Origin: Geminicoccaceae bacterium
Lineage (GTDB): Bacteria > Pseudomonadota > Alphaproteobacteria > Geminicoccales > Geminicoccaceae
DNA length: 40,279 bases
Assembly (NCBI GenBank): GCA_007694015.1
Contig: RECO01000171.1
Span: 1 to 40,279 of the forward strand
Reading direction: 5' to 3'
A program made the translations under genes and the position numbers. Positions 1-6,710 of this stretch are shown one piece after another (within the stretch, counting starts at the first letter, position 1; each line of letters begins with the position of its first letter). Under the pieces are notes generated by a model. It saw only the letters and a list, made by a program, of their open reading frames with translations. It made no database searches and was not told the origin of the DNA.

Positions 1-170
1 CCGACGTCTCCCGCTCTGCCGAGCGGCACGATCGGGCATCAGCGGCGCGCGCTCACCCCGAAGTGGGGAATTTCGATGAGCGCTTATGGGGAGAATTCAC
101 TGAGCAGTGACAAGGGACGAGCCGATCGAGTTGGTCCCACCCCACGAAGCGGGCTGCGTGGGGGTCCCGG

Positions 171-613
171 GTGTCGCGCAAGTCGAGCGTGACGGCCGCG
201 GAGCTGAGCGCCTGGCGTGATGCCTTCCTCGCGGCGGAGGAGGCATCGCTGAAGAGCCGGCCAACCGACGAACGCGATGCCGAGATCGCTCGGCTGAAGG
301 GGGAGATCGGCGACTTGACTATGACCAACGAGTTGCTCGAGTCGAAGCTCGACAAGCTGGAGGGCGGTCGTCCTTTGGCCGGACGGAGGGCGAAAAGGTA
401 CGGCTCACCGCTTCGACCGCGCTCGGCCGGGTCTACGGTCTCGCCCAGCTCTGCCGTGTCTGGCGCTTGCCCCGGGGCGCGCTCTACCGAAGGCGACAGC
501 CCGAGACGGAGCGGCCGAGATGCCGGCCCGGGTCGATTTGTCATAATACCTGTTATCCCCAAGCCAACCATTTGCTAAAAAAAGAAAGTTGGGTCGGACA
601 GTTCGTTTTGTAA
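171..613 (+). pseudogene. IS3-family transposase remnant (OrfA tail plus OrfB head)
   Basis: A reading frame from GTG 171 gives a product rich in charged helix (AELSAWRDAFLAAEEASLKS, then EIARLKGEIGDLTMTNELLE, ending LDKLEGGRPLAGRRAKR). This resembles the C-terminal leucine-zipper part of an IS3-group OrfA. Around 391-400 the sequence has the run GCGAAAAGG, and the -1 frame continues with ASTALGRVYGLAQLCRVWRL and PRGALYRRRQ, which resembles the start of an IS3 OrfB. That is the arrangement expected for a programmed -1 frameshift. OrfB resemblance is lost near 535-545; the frame then runs through an AT-rich stretch to a TAA at 611-613. No DDE catalytic domain remains, so this is a dead fragment. 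No clear terminal inverted repeat was found in bases 1-170, which otherwise hold nothing I can name. Family assignment is from recognition of motifs only. Confidence 0.55.
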
Positions 614-734
614 ATTCGTTTTTTTTGGCCGGCCCAGGGCGGTGCCGGCAGCGGCAGGTGGCGGATCGACGATGTCCAAAAAGCGGCCGGCACGGTAGCA
701 CACATAGGCACACATGCCTAGTTCAGCCGGCTGC

Positions 735-790
735 GTGGGGTGGCCCGCCGGGGGTGCGGGGTGGTCAAGCATTTGGGGAAACGCTCTAGC
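735..790 (-). repeat. Interspersed repeat copy A (half element) at the betI stop
   Basis: Read on the minus strand from 788, the sequence starts TAGAGCGTTTCCCC and continues through a C-rich stretch containing CCGCACCC and GGCCACCC. About 43 of the first 51 bases match the minus strand of the element ending at 30560 next to the histidine kinase gene. The TAG at its end is the stop codon of the BetI-type gene. Only one arm of the longer palindrome seen at 30435-30561 is evident here. The neighbouring stretch 614-734 contains a small hairpin (TAGGCA-CACA-TGCCTA, about 704-719) and nothing else I can support. Confidence 0.5.
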
Positions 791-1382
791 CGCGCCGCAC
801 CGCGCCCCGGCCGAGGGCCAATTCCAGGTGATCGAGGGTGCAGGCGAGGGCCGCCGCTCCGTCGAAGTCGCCGTCGGCCTGGGCGGCGCGCAGCCAGCAG
901 CCGTCGATCATGGCGGCGAGGCTGGTGGCGGTACGGACGGCGGCGTCGGCCGGCAGCACGGCGCGCAGAGGTGCCCGCAGGTTGGCAAGGGTGCGGCGGG
1001 TGTAGATGCGGCGCAGCCGGCCGAGGGCCGGCACGTGCGGGGCCTCGGCCCAAAAGGCGAGCCAGGTCGAGACCAGTGCCGGCTGGAACTGGCTCGGGGC
1101 GAAGTTCGCCTGGAGCACGGCGCGCAGCCGCGCCTGCGGGCCATCGGCCGCATGGAGCCGGGCCACGAGATCGAGGCGCAGGTCCTCCAACAGCGCGCGC
1201 ATCGTTTGCGCGAGGAGATCGCCCTTGCCGTTGAAATAATGATGCACGATGCCGGTCGAGAGACCCGCTTCCTGGGCGATGCGCTGCACCGTCGTGTCGC
1301 CGAGACCATAGCGGTGGACGGTGATGCAGGTGGCCTCGATCAGCTGGCGGCGGCGGACGTCCTGCATGCCGAGCTTGGGCAT
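786..1382 (-). CDS. betI: BetI-type TetR-family transcriptional repressor
   Basis: TetR-family repressor of 198 residues. It begins MPKLGMQDVRRRQLIEAT, the characteristic BetI N-terminus, followed by a helix-turn-helix region of TetR type (TVQRIAQEAGLSTGIVHHYF, about residues 29-48). BetI proteins sense choline and control choline uptake and glycine-betaine genes; they are usually about 195-200 residues, matching here. The ATG at 1382 is preferred over one 15 bases upstream because the conserved N-terminus starts at it. The gene diverges from choX, and a 20-bp palindrome lies between them, so it probably represses choXWV and itself in the absence of choline. No betA, betB or betC is in the window, so the target set seen here is only the transporter. 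The TAG stop is supplied by an interspersed repeat. Confidence 0.9.
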   Translation of the reverse strand: MPKLGMQDVRRRQLIEATCITVHRYGLGDTTVQRIAQEAGLSTGIVHHYFNGKGDLLAQTMRALLEDLRLDLVARLHAADGPQARLRAVLQANFAPSQFQPALVSTWLAFWAEAPHVPALGRLRRIYTRRTLANLRAPLRAVLPADAAVRTATSLAAMIDGCWLRAAQADGDFDGAAALACTLDHLELALGRGAVRRG

Positions 1383-1409
1383 CGGCTCACCTCGCACCGG
1401 CGCGGACGG

Positions 1410-1429
1410 TTGATTGAACGGTCAATCAA
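1410..1429. promoter_or_regulatory. Probable BetI operator between betI and choX
   Basis: Inverted repeat TTGATTGA-ACGG-TCAATCAA, perfect in both 8-base arms. It lies 27 bases upstream of the betI start and 75 bases upstream of the choX start. Known BetI boxes contain TTGA and TCAA half-sites around an ACG-type centre, so sequence and position both fit. Regulation of both divergent units from this one site is inference. Confidence 0.75.
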
Positions 1430-1504
1430 AAATCCTTTCTGCTCAACCTCTTCGCCATGATGGGGTAGGAACGCGGCCGTGTCTCGTTGGAAGGAGCCTC
1501 AGCC

Positions 1505-2446
1505 ATGGCCCGTTTGCCGCTCGTTGCCCTCACCGCCGCCTGCTTGACCGGAGCGCCGCTGGTCCAAGCCGCGGAGCCGGCGGCCTGCGAACTGGTCCGC
1601 TTCTCCGACGTCGGCTGGACCGACATCACGGCGACGACCGCGACCGCCAGCTTCATTCTCGAAAGCCTCGGCTACCGCACGCAAACCTTTCTCCTGCCCG
1701 TGCCGGTAACCTATCAAAGCCTGGCCAATGGCGACATCGACGTTTTCCTCGGCAATTGGATGCCGACGATGGAGGGCGACATCGCGCCGTTCCGCGAGGC
1801 CGGCACGGTCGAAACGGTGCGCACCAACCTGGAGGGCGCCAAATATACCCTGGCGGTGCCGACCTTCACAGCCGAACGCGGCCTGACCGATTTCGCCGAC
1901 ATCGCCGCCTTCGGCGCCGAATTGGGCCATGCCATCTACGGCATCGAGCCCGGCAATGACGGCAATCGTTTGGTGCTCGACATGATCGAGCAGGATCTGT
2001 TCGGGCTCGGCGGCTTCCGCCTCGTCGAGAGTTCGGAGCAGGGGATGCTGGCGCAGGTGCAGCGGGCGGTCCGGCGCAACGAGCCGATCGTGTTCCTCGG
2101 CTGGGAACCCCATCCGATGAACTCGGCCTTCGACCTCACCTATCTTTCCGGTGGTGACGACGTGTTCGGCCCCGACTACGGCGGTGCCACCGTCCACACC
2201 AACGTGCGCCAAGGCTACCTCCAGGCGTGCCCGAACGTCGGTCGTTTCCTGGAGAATCTCGTCTTCAGCCTGGAGATGCAGAACGAGGTGATGGCAATGA
2301 TCCTGGACGACGGCATGGTGCCCGAGAACGCTGCCCGGACCTGGCTGGAGGCCAATCCCGGCGTGTTGGACGGCTGGCTCGACGGCGTGGTGACCCGGAC
2401 GGGCGAGCCCGCGGCCGCGGCGGTCCGCGCGCGCTTGGGCGCTTGA
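1505..2446 (+). CDS. choX: Choline ABC transporter, periplasmic binding protein
   Basis: Periplasmic choline-binding protein, 313 residues, with a Sec signal peptide (MARLPLVALTAACLTGAPLV, cleavage probably after VQA at residue 22). The aromatic cage of Sinorhizobium ChoX (Trp43, Trp90, Tyr119, Trp205) is found here at a constant offset of five: Trp38 in VGWTD, Trp85 in LGNWMP, Tyr114 in AKYTL and Trp200 in FLGWEP, plus Asn151 in GNDG. This strongly supports choline or a close quaternary amine as ligand. AAGGAG at 1491-1496 lies 8 bases before the ATG at 1505, which decides the start against a TTG at 1487. First gene of choXWV, 16 bases ahead of choW. Probably induced by choline through BetI. 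Confidence 0.92.
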   Translation: MARLPLVALTAACLTGAPLVQAAEPAACELVRFSDVGWTDITATTATASFILESLGYRTQTFLLPVPVTYQSLANGDIDVFLGNWMPTMEGDIAPFREAGTVETVRTNLEGAKYTLAVPTFTAERGLTDFADIAAFGAELGHAIYGIEPGNDGNRLVLDMIEQDLFGLGGFRLVESSEQGMLAQVQRAVRRNEPIVFLGWEPHPMNSAFDLTYLSGGDDVFGPDYGGATVHTNVRQGYLQACPNVGRFLENLVFSLEMQNEVMAMILDDGMVPENAARTWLEANPGVLDGWLDGVVTRTGEPAAAAVRARLGA

Positions 2447-2462
2447 GGCCGCCGGCACCCGG

Positions 2463-3317
2463 ATGGACTGGCTGACGGCCAACAAGCTACCGATCGGCCG
2501 CTGGATCCGCGACGGCGTCGATCTCTTGGACCGCTATGCCGGGGGCGTGTTCGACGCCATTGCCTTCGGCCTCGGCAGCCTGATCGACGCCGTCACGCGA
2601 AGCCTCCTGGCCCTTTCGCCGGTCGCCACCATCCTGATCTTCGCGGCCCTGGTCTTTTGGCTGCACCGCAGCTGGCGGGTACCGCTGCTCCTCGTCGTCT
2701 CGCTCCTTTTGATCGTCAATTTGGGCTATTGGCGCGAAACGATGGAGACCTTGGCGCTCGTCTCCATTGCGACTTTCTTCTGCATGACGATCGGCGTGCC
2801 GGTCGGCATCGCTGCGGCGCACCACCCACCGCTCTACACCGCGATCAGGCCCCTGCTCGACCTGATGCAGACGATCCCCACCTTCGTCTATCTGATCCCG
2901 ACGCTGATCCTGTTCGGGCTCGGTGTGGTGCCGGGGCTGATCTCCACCATCGTCTTCGCCCTGCCGGCCCCGATCCGGCTCACCCAGCTCGGCATCAGCT
3001 CGGTGCCGCTGCAGCTCCGTGAGGCCGCCGACGCCTTCGGCGCCAGCCGCTGGCAGAAGCTCTTGAAGGTGGAACTGCCGCACGCCCTGCCGGCCATCCT
3101 GGCGGGCCTTACCCAGTGCATCATGCTGTCCCTGTCGATGGTCGTGATCGCTGCACTCGTCGGCGCCGATGGCTTGGGCAAGCCCGTCGTGCGCGCCCTC
3201 AACACGATCAACGTGGCAATGGGGTTCGAGGCCGGCCTCTCCATCGTCATCCTCGCCATTCTGCTCGACCGCATCGTGCGCGTGCCGCGGTTCGCGCGGC
3301 CCGGTATCGGCCGATGA
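2463..3317 (+). CDS. choW: Choline ABC transporter, permease
   Basis: Inner-membrane permease of 284 residues, of the ProW/OpuAB type in the quaternary amine uptake family. Hydrophobic segments are visible around residues 50-66, 72-82, 94-116, 136-156, 218-238 and 254-270. The cytoplasmic coupling loop (EAADAFGASRWQKLLKVELP, about residues 184-203) contains the EAA motif that contacts the ATPase. It lies between choX and choV and its end overlaps the choV start by four bases (ATGA), indicating translational coupling. Length and order match the rhizobial choXWV operon. Substrate assignment depends on the ChoX cage rather than on this protein itself. Confidence 0.9.
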   Translation: MDWLTANKLPIGRWIRDGVDLLDRYAGGVFDAIAFGLGSLIDAVTRSLLALSPVATILIFAALVFWLHRSWRVPLLLVVSLLLIVNLGYWRETMETLALVSIATFFCMTIGVPVGIAAAHHPPLYTAIRPLLDLMQTIPTFVYLIPTLILFGLGVVPGLISTIVFALPAPIRLTQLGISSVPLQLREAADAFGASRWQKLLKVELPHALPAILAGLTQCIMLSLSMVVIAALVGADGLGKPVVRALNTINVAMGFEAGLSIVILAILLDRIVRVPRFARPGIGR

Positions 3318-4501
3318 GTGCGTCCATTCGCTTCGAGGCGGTCGACGTCGTCTTCGGCGGCCGTCCCGGCGTCGCCCTGCCGCTGTTGGATGCGGGGCAG
3401 GACCGCGACGCCATCAAGGCCGCCACCGGCCAGATCGTCGCCGTGCATGGCGCCGATTTGACCGTAGCGCGGGGCCAGATCACCGTCGTCATGGGGCTGT
3501 CCGGTTCCGGCAAGTCGACCCTCCTGCGCTGCGTCAACGGCCTCGTCCCCGTCACGCGGGGTCGCGTCCTGGTGGAGGATGAGGATGGGCGAACGATCGA
3601 TGTCGGCCACACGAGCGACCGCAAGCGGCAGCGGCTGCGCCAGGAGCGCGTCGCCATGGTCTTTCAGTCCTTCGCGCTGCTGCCCTGGCGAACGGTTGGC
3701 GAAAACGTCGGCTTCGGCTTGGAGTTGAAGGGCATCGACGCGAGGCGACGCGCGGCCATCGTCGCCGAGAAGCTGGCGCTGGTCGGCCTCGAAGACTGGG
3801 CGCAAACCTACGCCCACGAGCTGTCCGGCGGCATGCAGCAACGGGTGGGCCTCGCCCGCGCACTCGCCACCGACGCTCCCATTTTGTTGATGGACGAACC
3901 CTTCTCGGCACTCGATCCGTTGATCCGCGATCACCTGCAGAACGAACTCCTCGCGCTGCAGGCGCGGCTGCAGAAGACCATCCTGTTCGTCAGCCACGAT
4001 CTCGACGAGGCGATGAAACTCGGCCACCGGATCGCCATCATGGAGGCCGGCCGGATCGTGCAGGCGGGGACGCCCGAAGCCATCGTCACGGCGCCTGCGA
4101 CGGGCTACGTGGCCGACTTCGTCGCCAATCTGAATCCCTTGAACGTGCTGACCACGGGCTCGATCATGACGCCGGTCCGAGCCTTGCCGCACGACGGCGA
4201 CACGCTCCTGCTCGCGGACGGACTGAAGCTCCAGCTCGATGCCAACGGCCGGGTGACGCGGCTGTTCGACGCCACGGGCGAGGTCCGTCCCACCAAGGCC
4301 AATGGTGCCGCAGCACCCGGCCAAGTCGTCACCACCTGCGCCCACACCCGCCTGCGCCGCGTCGTCGAACTCCGCCGCCAAACCGGCCGCCCCATGCTCG
4401 TCACCGATGCCGAGGATCGCGTCCTCGGCACCATCGACGACGGCCAACTCTTCGACGGCATCCTCAACCGCCAACACCCAAGGCCGGCGAGCGGCGGGTA
4501 A
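3314..4501 (+). CDS. choV: Choline ABC transporter, ATP-binding protein
   Basis: ATPase subunit of 395 residues energising choline import through ChoW. Visible motifs are Walker A GLSGSGKST (about residues 60-68), signature LSGGMQQR (about 171-178), Walker B ILLMDEP (about 190-196) and a switch histidine in LFVSHDLDEA. The C-terminal 100 residues (from about VLTTGSIMTP to LVTDAEDRVLGTIDDGQLFD) resemble the CBS-type regulatory extension of ProV/OpuA ATPases. In those systems that extension is linked to ionic-strength gating; whether it gates here is not known. The start is an ATG overlapping the choW stop. Downstream lies a block of strong hairpins that separates it from the convergent malQ. 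Confidence 0.92.
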   Translation: MSASIRFEAVDVVFGGRPGVALPLLDAGQDRDAIKAATGQIVAVHGADLTVARGQITVVMGLSGSGKSTLLRCVNGLVPVTRGRVLVEDEDGRTIDVGHTSDRKRQRLRQERVAMVFQSFALLPWRTVGENVGFGLELKGIDARRRAAIVAEKLALVGLEDWAQTYAHELSGGMQQRVGLARALATDAPILLMDEPFSALDPLIRDHLQNELLALQARLQKTILFVSHDLDEAMKLGHRIAIMEAGRIVQAGTPEAIVTAPATGYVADFVANLNPLNVLTTGSIMTPVRALPHDGDTLLLADGLKLQLDANGRVTRLFDATGEVRPTKANGAAAPGQVVTTCAHTRLRRVVELRRQTGRPMLVTDAEDRVLGTIDDGQLFDGILNRQHPRPASGG

Positions 4502-4527
4502 AGGCACGAGAGGAAGGGCAAGGAAGA

Positions 4528-4667
4528 GGGCTTTTGGCCCCCTTTGACCCCCGGCCAGCGGCGCTGCCGCTGGCATTTGGGATAGACTGACGACAACGCT
4601 CGGGCGACGTGCCGTGCACGTCGCTCGAGCGTTGTCGTTTGGGGGTTTCCAAGGGGGCCAAAAGCCC
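4528..4667. repeat. 140-bp block bounded by perfect 17-bp inverted repeats
   Basis: GGGCTTTTGGCCCCCTT at 4528-4544 and its exact reverse complement at 4651-4667 enclose two more inverted repeats: a perfect 9-bp hairpin at 4554-4574 (arms GCCAGCGGC and GCCGCTGGC, loop GCT) and a 23-bp arm hairpin at 4590-4638. The block occupies the spacer between the convergent choV and malQ genes. It may be a compound bidirectional terminator or a small palindromic mobile element; the sequence alone does not decide. No coding frame is apparent in it. Confidence 0.65.
4590..4640 (+). terminator. Very long hairpin, probable choXWV terminator
   Basis: The arm at 4590-4612 pairs with 4616-4638 over 23 positions with one mismatch and a three-base loop (CGT), followed by TTT and then a G run. 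It lies 89 bases after the choV stop. The arm is far longer than an ordinary intrinsic terminator and the following T run is short, so termination is likely but other roles are possible. Confidence 0.5.
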
Positions 4668-4673
4668 CCTTGG
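4649..4673 (-). terminator. Hairpin after malQ
   Basis: Perfect 10-bp stem CCAAGGGGGC / GCCCCCTTGG around the loop CAAAA, 45 bases beyond the malQ stop. No long T run follows on the minus strand. A hairpin with the same loop and C/G core occurs at 35219-35239 between odc and hss. Confidence 0.45.
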
Positions 4674-4685
4674 CTGCCTTTACTT

Positions 4686-4725
4686 ATCTTATTCTAGCTT
4701 ATTCTAGCTTATTCTATCTTATTCC
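4686..4725. repeat. 10-bp tandem repeat running into the malQ stop codon
   Basis: Unit ATTCTAGCTT occurs at 4691-4700 and 4701-4710, then ATTCTATCTT at 4711-4720, with partial units on both sides. The last units overlap the TAA stop of malQ (complement of 4719-4721). The tract is strikingly AT-rich against its surroundings. Confidence 0.7.
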
Positions 4726-6710
4726 TGCTCGGCGCCGCCGGGCCGGGGCGGTCGCTCGGCGCGCATGGCGGCGAGAATGGCGCTGGCGTTCGGGCTTTCG
4801 AGAATGGTTTCGATGGGGACGGCGAGGCGGCGGCGCCAGTTGGGGTGCTCGTCGGTGGTACCCGGGAGGTTCGGCTGTTCGATCATGCCGGCGAGGTCTT
4901 CGAGTTGCACCAGCACGAAGGCAGCTGCACTGCGCGCCAGGAAACGGTGCAGGGCGACGCTGACGTCCTCGTCGTCGATCCCGGCGGCGCGAATGGCGGC
5001 CATGAGTTCGGTTTTGTCGCGCTCGCGTTGCGCCTTGCCGTCGGCCCGGGCACCGTCGCCGCTCGCCCCCAGATCGGCCCGCCAGTCGATGTCGCGCGCC
5101 TGCCAAAAGCCCTGGACGGTCGGCAGGTCATGGGTGCTGACGGAGGCGAGCGCGGCTTCCGGGTAGTCGTGGGGCTCGCGAAAGCGATCGCCGTCCCGCT
5201 CGAACCACAACACGCGGCAAGACAGCATGCCGGCTGCCGCCAAGCGGTCGCGGAAGCCCTCGGGCACGGTGCCGAGGTCCTCGCCGATCACCACGCAGCG
5301 CTGGCGATGCGAGACGAGGGCGCAGAGCCGCGCCAGCACCTCGAAGGGAAAATCGACATAGGTCCCTTCGCTCGCCGGCGCGCCCTCGGGGATCCAGAAT
5401 TGGCGGGCGAAGCCGAGGACGTGGTCGATGCGGACGGCCCCGCCGTAACGGGCATTGGCTTCGAGGTCGTCGAGCAGCGGCCGGAAGCCGTGCTTGGCGA
5501 GGGCGGTGGGGGCGAAGGGGGCGAGGCCCCATTTCTGGCCGTCGGGCCCGAGCGGGTCGGGCGGTGCGCCGATCGAGAGCTGCCGGAGGGTCAGGCCGGG
5601 GGTGCTCCAGGCCATGGAGCCCGCGGCATTCACGCCAACGGCGAGATCGCCGTAGAGGCCGAGCCGCATGCCGGCGTGGCGCGCCTCGGCCTGGGCGTCG
5701 GCGAGTTGCATGGCGGCGAGCCATTGCAAAAAGGCGAAGAAGCCGACGCGGTCTCGATGTTCCTTTGCGAACGCTTCGACGGCGGTGCTGGTCGGATCCT
5801 GCCAGGCCGCCGGCCAGAGCCAGAAAGCCCAGCGGCTGCGGTCGTCGCGCAGCACCGCCTCGTGCAGCGCCTCGAAGCGGCAGTGGCGCTCCAGGCCCTC
5901 CCCGCCTTCGATGCGGAAGCGGTCGAAGGCCGCCGCACCCGGACCCTGACGAAACCGCTCCCACAAGCTTTCGAGGGCAACCCGCTTGGCCTCGGCGACC
6001 CGCGGATAGTCGAGCAGAGCCGTGGCGGCGGTGGGCGGCAGGGCCACGTCGTCCAGCGCCAGCCCGAGCCGAGCCGCGGCTTCCGGCACGGCGATGTAGA
6101 GCGGGTTCAAGAAGCGGCGATGCGAGGGCGAATAGGGGCTGATCGCCGCTGGATCGGCCATGAACAGCGCGTGCATCGGGCTCAAGCCGAACAGATCGGC
6201 GCCGGCGGCGGCCGACGCACACGCCGCCGCCGCCAGATCGCCGAAGTCGCCGATGGCGCTGCGTCGGTCGCTGCTCAGACCATAGAGCTGGCTGGAAACG
6301 CCGAACGCCCGGCTCACCCCCAACTCCCGCGGCGAGAGGCAACGCGGCGGCGCCACCAGGACGAAGCGTTCGACCGTGTCGGCCGTCAAGCGGTGCAGAC
6401 CCATCGGCAATGGCCCGCTCAACCGGCCACCACCGGCGCTGCCCACGGCACGGCCGTGCACGACTTCGCCCGTTTCCAACTCCACGGTGTAGGGCGCACC
6501 CGCCCGCAGCCCCCCCAGCACCGGCACCTCACCCGGATCGACCAAGAGCGGCAAGGTTGGCGCAGCACTCGCCGGCCCGCTCGGGTCGACCCCGAGCCCC
6601 TCGAGAATAGCCTGCAACGTCCGTGGCGACGGCCGGTGCAGTCGCCCACCGACATCGTAATAGGAGGTTGCGACCCCGTGGACCGCGGCGATCTGCTCCA
6701 GCTCGGTCAT
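4719..6710 (-). CDS. malQ: 4-alpha-glucanotransferase (amylomaltase, GH77)
   Basis: Cytoplasmic disproportionating enzyme, 663 residues. It transfers alpha-1,4-glucan segments between maltodextrins and releases glucose, recycling short chains from glycogen debranching. The three GH77 catalytic residues are visible: Asp429 in RIDHVLGF, Glu477 in GEDLGTVPEG and Asp528 in STHDLPTVQG. GLYGDLAVGVNAAGSMAWS is also typical. The ATG at 6710 overlaps the stop of the upstream GlgX-TreZ gene as ATGA, so the two are translationally coupled. It is the last gene of the eight-gene glucan block. The 3' end carries an AT-rich 10-bp tandem repeat followed by hairpins. Confidence 0.93.
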   Translation of the reverse strand: MTELEQIAAVHGVATSYYDVGGRLHRPSPRTLQAILEGLGVDPSGPASAAPTLPLLVDPGEVPVLGGLRAGAPYTVELETGEVVHGRAVGSAGGGRLSGPLPMGLHRLTADTVERFVLVAPPRCLSPRELGVSRAFGVSSQLYGLSSDRRSAIGDFGDLAAAACASAAAGADLFGLSPMHALFMADPAAISPYSPSHRRFLNPLYIAVPEAAARLGLALDDVALPPTAATALLDYPRVAEAKRVALESLWERFRQGPGAAAFDRFRIEGGEGLERHCRFEALHEAVLRDDRSRWAFWLWPAAWQDPTSTAVEAFAKEHRDRVGFFAFLQWLAAMQLADAQAEARHAGMRLGLYGDLAVGVNAAGSMAWSTPGLTLRQLSIGAPPDPLGPDGQKWGLAPFAPTALAKHGFRPLLDDLEANARYGGAVRIDHVLGFARQFWIPEGAPASEGTYVDFPFEVLARLCALVSHRQRCVVIGEDLGTVPEGFRDRLAAAGMLSCRVLWFERDGDRFREPHDYPEAALASVSTHDLPTVQGFWQARDIDWRADLGASGDGARADGKAQRERDKTELMAAIRAAGIDDEDVSVALHRFLARSAAAFVLVQLEDLAGMIEQPNLPGTTDEHPNWRRRLAVPIETILESPNASAILAAMRAERPPRPGGAEQE

